From assembly GCA_900074885.1 (NCBI GenBank), contig FJUW01000012.1, forward strand, positions 1,347,841 to 1,411,840: DNA of 64,000 bases, written 5' to 3'. The DNA is from Rhynchosporium graminicola. Lineage: Eukaryota > Ascomycota > Leotiomycetes > Helotiales > Ploettnerulaceae. The notes beneath the pieces were generated by a model that saw only the letters and a list, made by a program, of their open reading frames with translations, did not search any database and was not told where the DNA came from. The position numbers and the translations under genes are program-made. This document shows positions 1 through 10,223 of the stretch, in pieces. The first letter of the stretch is position 1, and the number at the start of each line of letters is the position of its first letter.

Positions 1-2946
1 ATTAAGGCGTATATTACTAATAACTTAGCTAAAGGTTTTATTAAACCTTCTTAAGTACTATACGCTATACTTATTCTTTTCGTTAAGAAAGCTAATAGAA
101 GTCTAAGATTCTATATCGACTTTCGCGCACTTAATAACCTTACGAGGAAGGATCAATATCTACTACTATTAATCGATAAAACGCTAGCTAGAATCTCTAC
201 TGCTAAGATATTCACTAAACTAGATATTCGCTAGGTATTCTACCGAATTCGAATAGATCTAGCCTCTAAAGAGTATACGACTTTCCGGACTTGTTATAGT
301 ATATATAAGTGTAAGGTACTCTCTTTCGGTCTGACTAATAGCCCTACGATATACTAGCGATATATGAATAACGTCTTATTCGACTACTTAGATAACTTCT
401 ATATAGTATATCTAGACGATATTCTGATCTACTCTAACGACTTACTATAGTATTAATTATATATATATAAAGTGCTATAATAATTACAAGACGCTAGATT
501 ATAAGCCGACCTTAAGAAGTATGAATTTAACGTTACTCGTACTAAATACCTTAGATTTATTATCTTTACTTCTAAGATCGAGGTAGACCCTAAGAAAGTT
601 AATATTATATAATCTTAGAATTACCCGATTATAGTTAAGGGCGTATAATAATTCTTAGGCTTTTATAACTTCTACTAACGATTTATTAAGAACTACGGAA
701 TTATTATAAAACCTCTTATATAACTCACTAAAAATAACATGTTATTTCGGTTCACTAAGGAGTATAAAGATACTTTTAATCACCTAAAGCACGCTCTTAC
801 TTTAGTACTACTCTTTTATTACTATTAGTAATATCTACCTTATATAATCGAAACAGACGCTAGTAATAGAGTAATAGCAGGTATACTATCGTAATAGCAC
901 GATAAAGACTAATTCCTAGTAGCTTACTTCTCTAAGACTATACTACCTACTAAGCTTAATTACGCTATTTACGATAAGGAAATACTTATAATTATATAAT
1001 CTTTTAGTAACTAGAGATCTAAACTTATAGGCGTACTATATTAGACTCGTATCGTTACTAATTATAAAGCTCTTAAGTACTTCATAACCTCTAAATAGCT
1101 AAACGCACGATAAGCCTAATAAGCCGAGCTACTCGCAGATTATAACTTTATAATTACTTATCGACCTAGGAAGTATAATCTACTTACTAACGCTCTCTCT
1201 CGTAGAACAGATGAATTAGATAACTAGAATAATACTAAAAGAACTTAGCGTTTATAGTAACTACTACGCGAAGACTAAATCGATCTAGTACTACTTATAA
1301 GTAACCTCTAGAATAGCTCTAACTCTATAGATAACTTTAAGCTTATTAACGCTTTAGAAGTCGCTAACCTATCGCTAGTCTTTTCTATAGTATAATAAGT
1401 ACTTAACGCTAATCGCACTACGCTATTACTCTAAGCTTTACGGAAATAAGCTCTCTCCGCTATTCCTAGAAAACTAACTATAGAAAAAGATCTTCTACTC
1501 TATAAAGGAAGACTAATTATACTTAACGTCTTATACTTTCGCACGCTACTTATACGCGAAGTATACGACCGATTAGAGACTGCCTATCTAAGTGCAAAGA
1601 AGACCTTATAACTACTAGTATTATAATACTAGTAATACGAAATCACTTTAACTATTAACTAGTACTACTGTAACTATTATACTTACCGACGAATTCAAGT
1701 GCCGCGTGATAAGAAACCGGGCCTCCTCTAACCTCTGCTCGTACTATCACGTCTATAGAAGTATATTATAGTCGACTACTATAGCTTTAACTGCGATAAA
1801 TACGGCTATAATAACGTTCTTATATTTATTAACTATTTTAGTAAATAAGTAATTAGTATTCTATACCGAAAGACTTCCGATACGCGCGACCTTATAAAGC
1901 TTTACTTATACTACGTATACTGCTATTTCGGAGCTCTATTAATAATTACCTCTAATAGAGGGCCTTAATTCGTTTCCCGTTTTTAAACTATAGTTATTAT
2001 AATTCTTAGTACTAAAAGATAGCTTTCTATAGTAGACTACCCGCAAATAGATAGCTAAATAGAGATCTATAACTAATATCTCTAATATAGATTACGACTT
2101 TTTATCTCTTACTATTAAGATAACTAATCGGAATTCTTACTTATTATAGACTACGCCTAGATAACTCTCTCTTACGAATCCCTTAGAGGTCTCTTACTCT
2201 TTAAAATCGTTTATAAATATATACCTTGTATTAATTAGAATTAGAAAGACTTACTTAACTCTACTACGCCTACTGATAAGTTGAATACTTAGTAAGCTCT
2301 AGATTATACTAATCGCCTGCGCGACGCCTAGACTACTACTTAATCTAGCCTCTAACGTATATAAGCTAAGATATCCTAATCCTATAATCGCTTACGCTAT
2401 AAAGTCGACTTTACTATAGATGACCTTATCTAGCTAGATATACGCTACTTTACAAGTACTCGACCTAGTAAAAAACTCGACTTCCCGACTAACGGACCCT
2501 TCCGTATAATTGAAAAGGTCGGAAGCTCTTATTATCTAGAGCTCCCTACTAGTATAAAAGTATATAACATATTCCCTACTACTAAGCTATAGAAGTATCT
2601 AAACGACCCCTTACTAAGATAAACCTCACTACTGCTACTACTTATTAATATCACTAGTAATAATAAATAGGAGATCGAAGATATACTTACGTACTATAAG
2701 TAGCGTAATAGCCTCTTATACCGAGTTTCCTAGTTAAATCAAGACGTCGATCTCATATAGTATAACGCTATAGACATTAAATACGCTCCTGCTAAGCTAT
2801 AATAATTCCACTTTAATAACTTAACATAAGCTAGACCTCTTACTAGACTACCTAATTAGCTAAAAGCTTTCTATAATAGAATTAATAATTACGACTACCT
2901 TAATAGTAATAAGGAAATAGACTAAAACTCGAGAGCGAGCTTTTTT

Positions 2947-2958
2947 CGGAGGGGGGGG
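2947..2958 (+). other. Polypurine tract of the gypsy element
   Basis: A purine run beginning GGAGGGGGGGG lies immediately before the LTR start. In LTR retrotransposons this tract primes plus-strand DNA synthesis, and its position directly 5' of the LTR fixes the LTR boundary. Confidence 0.7.
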
Positions 2959-2961
2959 TAG

Positions 2962-3196
2962 TATAACGACTAGTCAGGTTTAGAGGTCTCTCCCTATTAT
3001 TAGAAACACTTACTACTAAGCGAGATTACACGAGTAGAGTTTAGGGGCCCCTTTTTATATATATATTTCTATTCTCTCTCTACTTCTTCACTCCTTAGTT
3101 ATAGATTCTCAAGTGATTCTTACTACTTCATATTCATAGTAATGTGAGGTCTTATTACTCAGGTAGTTTTAAGACCTTTCTAGAGCAAGCGTCACA
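2962..3196 (+). repeat. 3' long terminal repeat of the gypsy element
   Basis: The segment starts TATAACG, readable as a RIP-altered TGTAACG, and ends CGTCACA, giving short inverted ends of the TG...CA type. It follows the polypurine tract and holds a T/A-rich stretch (about 3052-3070) typical of an LTR promoter. Its right end coincides with the point at which MULE coding sequence resumes on the other strand, which supports the boundary independently. Confidence 0.75.
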
Positions 3197-4035
3197 CCCT
3201 GAAAGAAAGACTAACCTAAGCTGAATAACTATATTATTACCTGTAATACTATAAATATTTAGTAACGGCATATTGAATCGATTGGTTTTATATATACAAT
3301 CGAGTAGTAAGATATCTGAGTGTTATTTCCAGAGTCGAATAGAGGTAGGGTGTATGAAGAATAGTCGTTCTAACGGGCTAGTTTAAGGGTAGAATTGAAG
3401 AGAGAAGCCGTTTATTTAGAGTTCTTATAATTATAAGTAATAGAAATGAAAACCTCTTAAGATATATACCTTTATAAGCTACTGAATCGGCGTCTTTCCG
3501 CCTAGCTCTCTCTTACGCTCTATTTATACTAGATTAGAGATATCTTTAGAAAGTAATAAGATACTAGTACCTAGGGTCTCTTCCCGTAAGGCAGAGAGTA
3601 TCTGAGCGTTTGATATACCGGCCTTAGCTAGAGAGCTAATAGCTACACGGGTTTCTACTATAATAGACGCAATTCTGTATACTAGGTGCGCTATAGAGTC
3701 TGCAGATGCCGTATGATTATATATAGCCTCTAAGACCTTTAGTTTCCACTGTACTTCTGTCGAAGCTCTATCTTTTAAGAGATAGACTCTTATCTGATAA
3801 CCGCACTTCTTTGAACCGGTATTCTTGCGTCTCTTAGAGGGGTATATATCAGATGACTTCCCCTTTAAGTTATATTTACCTGCTCGGTCGCAGATAAATA
3901 GCGCACGGAATAGCTTAGTATCTTAGTGAGTAAAGGCATATCCGTGAGCCTTTGTATATGCTTATAGAGCAGCAAATCCCGTAGTAATATTACTATAAAT
4001 TGCTTCAGGGGGCGCAGGGCCATAGGCTTGAGGCT
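3197..4035 (-). pseudogene. MULE (Mutator-like) transposase, N-terminal part, RIP-degraded
   Basis: Read on the minus strand from about 4035 down to 3197, a broken frame shows a FAR1-type zinc-binding region (CDRAGKYN at about 3880, then a KRRKNTGSKKCG stretch near 3820), a helical segment (AISSLAKAGISNAQIL near 3600-3650) and the start of the MULE transposase domain with the first catalytic Asp in LLDCIYKTNRFNMPLL (about 3260-3310). Several stops (TAG/TAA for Gln or Trp) interrupt it. The frame continues with recognisable similarity right up to 3197, where the gypsy LTR begins, so the missing C-terminal half probably lies beyond base 1. Family assignment rests on remembered motif patterns, not a search. 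Confidence 0.7.
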
Positions 4036-4178
4036 CAGAAGCTATAGTATTAAGAAGAGATAGTAGTAGTAGTACGTTGACGTGTCAGAGTCTCTGAATA
4101 GCCTTAATTTGGCCTTAATTATGATCCTTAGCCTCAGGGGTAATTAGGTTATTATGAAAGGTTTCATTATACATAAGT

Positions 4179-4221
4179 GGCTTATGCCCTCTAGTACAAA
4201 TTTGTACTAGAGGGCCAAGCC
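4179..4221. repeat. Perfect 30-bp palindrome inside a 43-bp inverted repeat
   Basis: Bases 4186-4200 and 4201-4215 are exact reverse complements with no loop (arm GCCCTCTAGTACAAA). The symmetry extends outward to GGCTT/AAGCC with one base slipped. It lies about 150 bp upstream of the MULE relic. It may be two abutting transposon ends or an insertion hot spot; function unknown. Confidence 0.8.
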
Positions 4222-4888
4222 TCTAGATATAGTCGCTAATTTACTAGAATTTTAGTGTATGGGGATTTAGCTATTCCTATATGGGGATTTAGCTGTGGCC
4301 TATATTAATTTGATTGAGTCTCCTTGCTACAGTACTGTACTTTCCCCCCACCCCTCTAGTTCAAAAGTTGAAACTTCCACCCCTACCACAGCACAGATTT
4401 TAGCGTTGAAACCGGTGGGGAGGGGGGATAATATAATTGCAACGAGTATGAAACCACGCGGTGCGCCGAGGCGCCGAGGCGACGGTACCTTCGTACGATA
4501 GTTATTTGGAGTATATGAAAATAAACTTCCGAATGTTTGATTTGTCCCTACTGTCCACCCTCCTAAACTGGTAGTTGTGGGTACTTTGAGGGTAATCTAT
4601 GGAGGCTGTGTAGAGGTTATACAAGGGTATTTGGCCAGTGAGAAGACCACGTCGAGCTACCTACTTAGTACTAAGTTTACAAGTAGGCTTCTTGAACTTC
4701 CCTTGGGTCCTTTATCCTCAGATTTGACCAATTTTTGACCTATGTCTTATTGCATGCCAGAGCATGCAACCACTCGTAGCTTTAGGATCATGGATTTGAC
4801 CCACTGTTCCAAGTAATCATCGGGGAGAGTAACTTTAATCAATAATACCAGGTATACTGCATAATGACCGCATCTTGAAGTACGGAAA

Positions 4889-4972
4889 TACTATCCCCCC
4901 CTGGTTTAACCGTTAAAAATCAGCTGTAGTAAGGGCGTAGGATTTAACATTTAAACCAGGGGGGTGGATAGT
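4889..4972. mobile_element. 84-bp hairpin element (MITE-like)
   Basis: Two roughly 20-bp arms are inverted copies of each other: TACTATCCCCCCCTGGTTTA at 4889-4908, and its near-perfect complement at 4951-4973, which differs by one A inside the C run. The intervening 43 bp shows no coding potential. Size and structure fit a miniature inverted-repeat element. It lies about 140 bp upstream of the secreted-protein start codon, inside that gene's presumed promoter. Confidence 0.55.
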
Positions 4973-5114
4973 AATAAATAGACATACGTCCCCCATACAT
5001 CGAGCAACTCCATATCCAACACTCAAATTCCTCTTCGTGCACACCCATTCTTGATTGCACAAATCATCCTCCTTCAGACACCCTACCGTCTACCAGGTTC
5101 AATCTATCGCAATC

Positions 5115-5519
5115 ATGAAATTCACTATCCTCTCTGCTCTCTTTATTTCCAACGCCCTATCACTCGCAATCAACGGTGCAGGTCTGGAGGCTCGTGATCC
5201 CGACATCGCCTTTTGTTCTTGTCAAGCGTAAGGCTCCTTCATGGCAGAGAAAACATTAAATAACTTACTTCCATGTAGACAAATGCAAAACCTCAATTAT
5301 GTAGTTGCTATAGTGCCTAATGGTCAGGGTAACGTCAGGAAGGGCAACGCTCAAGTTTTTAACCGGGATCGCTACCCAATACAAAACAACGTATGTGCCG
5401 TGAGTTTTAAACGGGCGACGTATTGTTCTGGTTGGACGAGCGGCCTCACGGGTCCTACTGGACCGAACTGCGATTCAAAGCCGTTTAAGAGCGTTGACTG
5501 TCAGCCATATTATGAGTGA
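5115..5519 (+). CDS. Small secreted cysteine-containing protein (candidate effector)
   Basis: Exon 1 is 5115-5227 and exon 2 is 5279-5519, joined across a 51-bp intron (GTAAG donor at 5228, CTTAC-like branch region, TAG acceptor at 5278). The product is 117 residues. It begins MKFTILSALFISNALSLA, a clear signal peptide of about 18 residues, and has six Cys (34, 36, 77, 87, 102, 112), all after the signal. The C-terminal half is Gly/Thr/Pro-rich (GLTGPTGP). Without the intron the upstream signal peptide is missed. The gene sits alone next to RIP-mutated transposons, a usual location for fungal effectors. No homologue is recognised, so function is not assigned. Frame continuity, splice signals and a signal peptide together make it a convincing gene. 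Confidence 0.7.
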
Positions 5520-5954
5520 ACTATGAGGATATGTCAGTAGCTCGAGTCATGGAGATGTACTCAAGTCGTTCCTAATTGTTTCCCGACTGGCTAGAAACGT
5601 CACTATGTATCAAACAGGGCATTCGCGTTCTTTATTCCGTTTTCAATACCATGCTTCCCTGGCAGACTATTCGGCGAATAAGAACTAAGCGGAGTCTCCT
5701 ATTCATATCGATCTATGTTCGAGGGAACCTTGGGAAGTGGAAGTGGAAGATACTGTTAGCCGAATTATAATCATGTTTGAAATTGGGAATCACTGATCAG
5801 AATACTCAGTTCAATCCTGACGACCAAAGATTACTTTGTGAAGTCGCAGTGCTGTTGGTCTTTTATCGACCGGAAACGGGTCGCCAACTAATGAAATGTA
5901 AAGCTACCTTACGGAGTATGCGCATTATAATTGTATATCCAGTCATACTAGTGC

Positions 5955-6758
5955 AGCTTACGAGGCTAATTTGAAACGAATTTTCGACGAGCATGAGAGA
6001 TCGCGTGTGATAAGTTGGGTGAATATCCCGAAGGCTGTCCAAAGCCTAAAGTTTATATCCCAGGACCATGAGGCTTCGTACATTCGTTCTACGACCGCGT
6101 CGTACATTGACGGCCTGCATCTCTCTCTCCTTGGAGCATTTGCGACGATGCCTAATGCTCTCATCCTCTCAATAATAATTGCTCTCCGTTGGGTCTGACA
6201 TCTTTTATTTGGTATCATTTGATAATACTTGGGTTTGAGGATATAGAAAAGTTGAGCCTTTGGATGTTTCTCCAATAGAGAGTCCGGAGTGCTTGCTGTT
6301 ACATCAGTTGCAGGCTAGACGGCTGTTTGAGTTGCGAGGTGGAATTCCCGAGGAGAATGATGGGCTGGAAATCGGGATGGGTGAGTTGGGTATTGATGGA
6401 GGAGTTGGGGGAATGTATGCAGGTTCATTCACATGTACCTTTGAATTGGATAGTAAGGCTATTAATGAGATAGCATGTCCGGTTCCGGGATCGGGTGGGA
6501 GTGAGTGTAATAAGGAAGATGTTGTTGTGCTAAGTGAGAAGGAATTTGAGGCTGAGGATATCAGGTATACGAAGGGCAATTTATGTTCAGAATGTTGTGA
6601 CTGAGAGGGAGCTAGAGGTTGATGCTAGCGAATACCTGTATGATGTTTTTGAAGAGGGGAAGGTTAGAGGGCAAGGTTGCCGCACTTCCAAAATCGCAGG
6701 AGAGCTTCAATGGACAAGTGAAGCAGAAGCCGTAAGGCGAGGTATGAAGGCTAAATGA
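5955..6758 (+). pseudogene. Possible degenerate coding relic, unidentified
   Basis: Three overlapping plus-strand open stretches in different frames (about 5971-6198, 6260-6604, 6534-6758) have protein-like composition, for example a hydrophobic helix after SYIDGLHLSLLGAF and an acidic Glu-rich tail. None starts with a convincing ATG, no intron set joins them, and no family is recognised. This may be a gene broken by frameshifts or simply chance. Low confidence. Confidence 0.2.
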
Positions 6759-6830
6759 AATTTGATATGAGATCAGAAGAGATAACTGCTCGGCGATGCA
6801 CAAGGACTGGCATGTAATTAGCCGTAGCAA

Positions 6831-7734
6831 GTGAAACGACCTTTAATCAGATTCTCGAATCACCTTAGTTCAAAGTCTGCACACAGTGTTGTTCTATGTG
6901 CTTACTGAGGGACTTACGATTGAATTTCCACAACCGCCAAACGTCCTCATGTAAAAACATTGCCGTCAATAGACTAACCGACAATTAGCTTCCGGTGACT
7001 AAGGTAGCGAAGTAGAATAATAGACTCGCTTACCAAAACCCGGTCACGCAAAAGGAGCTAGGCACCTATAAGTATTTATGGACTCAAACATGTCCCGGTG
7101 CTAGCAACCAAAATTTTGTGATTCTACCGACAAGATTTGATTGCTCTGTTACAAAACAAAATATATGGTCTCGTTTGAACAGAGTGGGACTCTATTTACG
7201 AATTTAGTATTTGCGTAGTTGGTACTCTTCTTGTGAATCTCACCGAACCCACGCCACTTTCGTGACCAGGAGATTGTTGCTAAGGAAACCTTAACCTGGC
7301 GCCATAACCAGCTCGGCCATCTGTCCGAATTCGATGACGGCGTGGATCTTATATCAATATATATTACAATCGTCAAAGATACGAAATAGATGTGTGTGAA
7401 GAGTGGATTAGTGTCGGTGAAGAGCCTTTACAGTAGCCGGGTTATAAGCGAGCAGTCAATAGCCGGACCCAATCTCTGTAGCCGAAGCTTCAAGGATGTT
7501 TCAGTGTGACGAAGAACTTCGGGATTGATGAAACAGAAGGCTCTTCATGACATCTGGCTGTATCTTCTTCAGACAGGGCTTCTGAAAACACTATGGCTAG
7601 GATTCATCCATCTCAATTCTCCAGGTCGGAGGTATGAAACCTTCGAAGTGCCCACGGAAGCAAAGAACACTAGAATCAATTACTCCTTGGCTATTTGCTA
7701 GATCAATCAGACCCTTGACAAATCAACGAAAGTC
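6831..7734. other. Gene-free stretch with the tRNA relic
   Basis: Apart from the tRNA-Leu relic I see no coding or structured element. The last about 200 bp probably include the 3' untranslated region of the dehydrogenase gene that ends at 7735. Confidence 0.5.
7244..7326 (-). pseudogene. tRNA-Leu(AAG) relic, truncated in the T loop
   Basis: On the minus strand from 7326 the sequence follows eukaryotic tRNA-Leu: acceptor 5' strand GGACAGA, TG, a D arm (GCCGAG...GGC), a CCAGG/CCTGG anticodon stem, loop TTAAGG giving anticodon AAG, a 17-nt intron after position 37 that can pair with the anticodon (CCTTA), a variable arm, and GTGGGTTCG of the T arm. Directly after TTCG (7244) the expected second half of the T arm and the 3' acceptor strand are absent: the following bases do not pair with GTGGG or GGACAGA, and the B box is broken. 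It is therefore probably not transcribed or processed. Confidence 0.7.
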
Positions 7735-9452
7735 TCAGAGTTTCACAACGCTAACATCCAGAATTCCACCTTGAGCTCTCAACTCATTTTCAACCTCTTT
7801 CCCAACCGCCGGTCCCTCAATACCAAGAATCATCAGGGCTTCATTTCTACCCTTTTCCACCACTTCTTCCGACTCACAAACAGCATTATCTAAAGCCGCC
7901 ACACTCATAAATCGAATATTGATCCCTGCTCTACCGAGAATACTGCCTACCTCCCCAATTTTTCCAGGCTCATCATAGTTATGTAACACGATCAGCGTTC
8001 CCTCCGGTACGAAAGATGTGTTGAACCTATCAAGTCTGCTGATGAAAATGCCATTGGCACTCACGGAACCCTCGATTACTTGACCTTCTGCACCACCAGT
8101 CCGGAGTCTTACGAGAGAAGCGTACACAAGATCTTTGGACTCCCGGTTGTGCGTCTCGTTGATCCCGATGCCCTTCTCCTTTGCGATGAGAGTGGCATTC
8201 ACAATATTCACGTCTCGGCCGCCAGATTCAGAGAATGAAGATGTGAGACCCTTGACGAGCGCGGCGAAAAGGGGACGAGTATTACTTATAGAGGCCAATT
8301 CGCCCTCATAGACTAGCTCGAAAGTTTTGCCGCCGACGCTTCCTTGTCCTGATCCCTTACGAGAAAAATGCTGCGTATACAGCTCGCCCATCTTCTCAAC
8401 TAGCCTAACAAAAGGTTGTAGCTTGCGATACTCTTCCGGAAGGATTAAGGGAGCATTCACGGCACTTGTTGGTAGACCACCTTGAAGGATGGATAGCACC
8501 TGAGCGCAGACGTCCATGGAAACATTTTCTTGGGCTTCGACTGTACTTGCACCAAGATGAGGTGTAGCTACCACTTTTTCGTGTCTGCAGAGAGCTTCCG
8601 CTGCCGAGCCTGGCGCGGGAGGTTCGGATGTAAAAACGTCGAGCCCAGCACCAGCTATTGTTCCGGCCTCCAAAGCCTCGAAAAGAGCTTGTTCGTTGTA
8701 GACTCCTCCTCGAGCTACATTGAGGACCTTAGCTGTCTTCTTCATCAGCTTGAGCTCCTCTGTACCGACGAGATTCAGTGTCGAGGCTATCAGCGGCGTA
8801 TGTATCGTCAGAAAATCAACAATCGGGAGCAATTCCCCCAATGAACCAACAAGTTTAGCAGACGCGGAAGCTGCTATCTCAGGCGAAGCGTATGGATCCA
8901 TAGCCACGACTTTCATCCCCAGCCCGACTCCCATACGTGCAACTTTAAATCCGACCTTCCCAAACCGATAATCCCCAATGTCTTACCACCAACTTCCGTC
9001 CCGACGAGTTTACTTCTCTCCCACTCACCATTTCTCAAACTCCTATCCCCACCCGGCACATTTCGCGCCACGGCCATGAGTAGTGCAATGGTATGTTCCG
9101 CTGCAGCAACAATATTTCCACTCGGGCTGTTCACAACGATGATTCCATAAATTGTCGCGATATCGACATCGACATTGTCAACCCCAACTCCGGCTCGAGC
9201 TACTACCTTTAAAAGAGTAGCTGTAGCGAGTACTTCCGCCGTGACTTTCGTCTCGGAGCGGATGATGAGGGCATCATATCCTGATATTTGAGCGAGGAGG
9301 TCGGCTGCGGACAAGCTCTTGGGATGGTGGATCTCGAAATGAGGGGAGAGGAGAGCGAGTCCGTCTGGGGAGACTGTTTCTGGGATGAGGATCTTGGAAC
9401 GAGGAGTCGGTGGAGAACTCGTTGAATATGGGGAATTGGCCGAGGGGGCCAT
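7735..9452 (-). CDS. SER3: D-3-phosphoglycerate dehydrogenase, with a one-base frameshift
   Basis: The enzyme oxidises 3-phosphoglycerate to 3-phosphohydroxypyruvate, the first step of cytosolic serine synthesis. Two frames join at about 8958: an N-terminal part (9452 to 8958; VVARAGVGVDNVDVD substrate/NAD region) and the rest (8958 to 7735). The C-terminal part has the catalytic signatures VLNVARGGVYNE (Arg) and TPHLGAST (His), then an intervening ASB-type domain and a C-terminal ACT domain (GTLIVLHNYDEPGKIGEVG), the long-form layout. Joined length is about 572 residues. The break falls in the Rossmann loop: the upstream frame reads IIGLGR and the downstream frame KVGFKVARMG, so one base is missing between GG and AAG. 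No intron of suitable length fits. Sequence error, recent null mutation or frameshifting are all possible (see findings). Downstream neighbour on the same strand; no operon logic. Confidence 0.9.
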
Positions 9453-10223
9453 AGTAGCAAGTGAGGGGTAGAAGGAGAGCAGAAGTGGTTTTGTCCAATG
9501 TCTAGGGTGTAGACTGTACTGTAAGTCAATATTTTATTTTCTAACATGAGAGAATTGAAGCTGGCAATTGAGAGATTACACCCGAACAAAGAAACATCGA
9601 CGCACAATGACAGTAATCTAGATAATGAACAAACACAGTCCAGCAAACATCCTGCACATAACCCCGCGTCCCTACACAAAAACGATGGCACTTTTTCAAA
9701 ACCGAAATCGCTCGCCCTGGTAAGCCCGGGTGATGTGAAGTCATTTCCATTGGTTCAATTCGATCAGGATCATCCACCCCCGCGTCCCCCGCCCGTATCT
9801 ACTGCAAGCATCAGCGCTACCCCACCATTCATTTGCTCGGCTCGCTTAGTATCTCACTTCTCTACAGAAGCCCTTTCACATGAGAATGTCCTTACTGAAA
9901 AAGTCTTAGGTAGCCTCAGTGATATAACGCTCTGCCTTTCGTCATATTCATCAGGCCCCTCATCTAGAACACAATCGGGCATTCTTCACGACTCGGCGGG
10001 ATTGTAAGGTAATCACTGGAGTCGACAAGAAGTTATGAGATGTTGCAAAGAATAACTTTTCATTCGCCCATCCGAACTGCCACTGCGTGGTTTTACGTCT
10101 TGAGTAGGATTTCAATACAAATCGCTGCTTGTAGATCTTCTGCCAGAGATCCCAATCGCGAAGTCCAAAGGGCCATGTGATAGCATCGTCGACGTCACTC
10201 GATATCTCCTATCAAAGTACTGT
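9453..10223. other. Intergenic: dehydrogenase promoter and RNA ligase 3' region
   Basis: This 771-bp gap lies between two minus-strand genes. It should hold the promoter and 5' leader of the dehydrogenase gene and the 3' end of the RNA ligase gene. A 153-codon plus-strand open frame (9546-10007) has no family features and is treated as chance. Confidence 0.5.

Larger units (their letters stand above)
1..3196 (+). mobile_element. Ty3/gypsy LTR retrotransposon, RIP-degraded, 5' part outside window
   Basis: The plus strand carries a decayed pol gene in the order reverse transcriptase (about 70-700, with the LDD catalytic box near 409-420), RNase H (about 835-1100), zinc-binding and core integrase (about 1480-2250) and a C-terminal chromodomain (about 2640-2830). 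This order is that of fungal chromoviral Ty3/gypsy elements. The frame is full of TAA and TAG where glutamine codons would be expected, and CA/TG dinucleotides are strikingly rare, which is the pattern left by RIP. No intact protein can be made. The element is bounded on the right by a purine tract and LTR. The 5' LTR, gag and protease must lie before base 1. It is inserted in a MULE transposase (see 3197-4035). Confidence 0.9.

Noticed and set aside
3850..4035. Second independent transposon upstream of the MULE zinc-binding region
   Set aside because: The frame continues smoothly into the MULE N terminus (KAHGYAFTH...), so it is part of the same gene.
8530..8971. Plus-strand frames opposite the dehydrogenase
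   Set aside because: Antisense shadows of a strongly conserved coding sequence.
8940..8995. An intron explaining the dehydrogenase frame change
   Set aside because: The only GT...AG pair nearby would be 31 nt, too short and of the wrong length modulo three, and would remove essential glycines.
9546..10007. Plus-strand open frame of 153 codons between the dehydrogenase and RNA ligase genes
   Set aside because: Covers the promoter of the minus-strand dehydrogenase, Ser/Pro composition from biased DNA, no domain or splice evidence.
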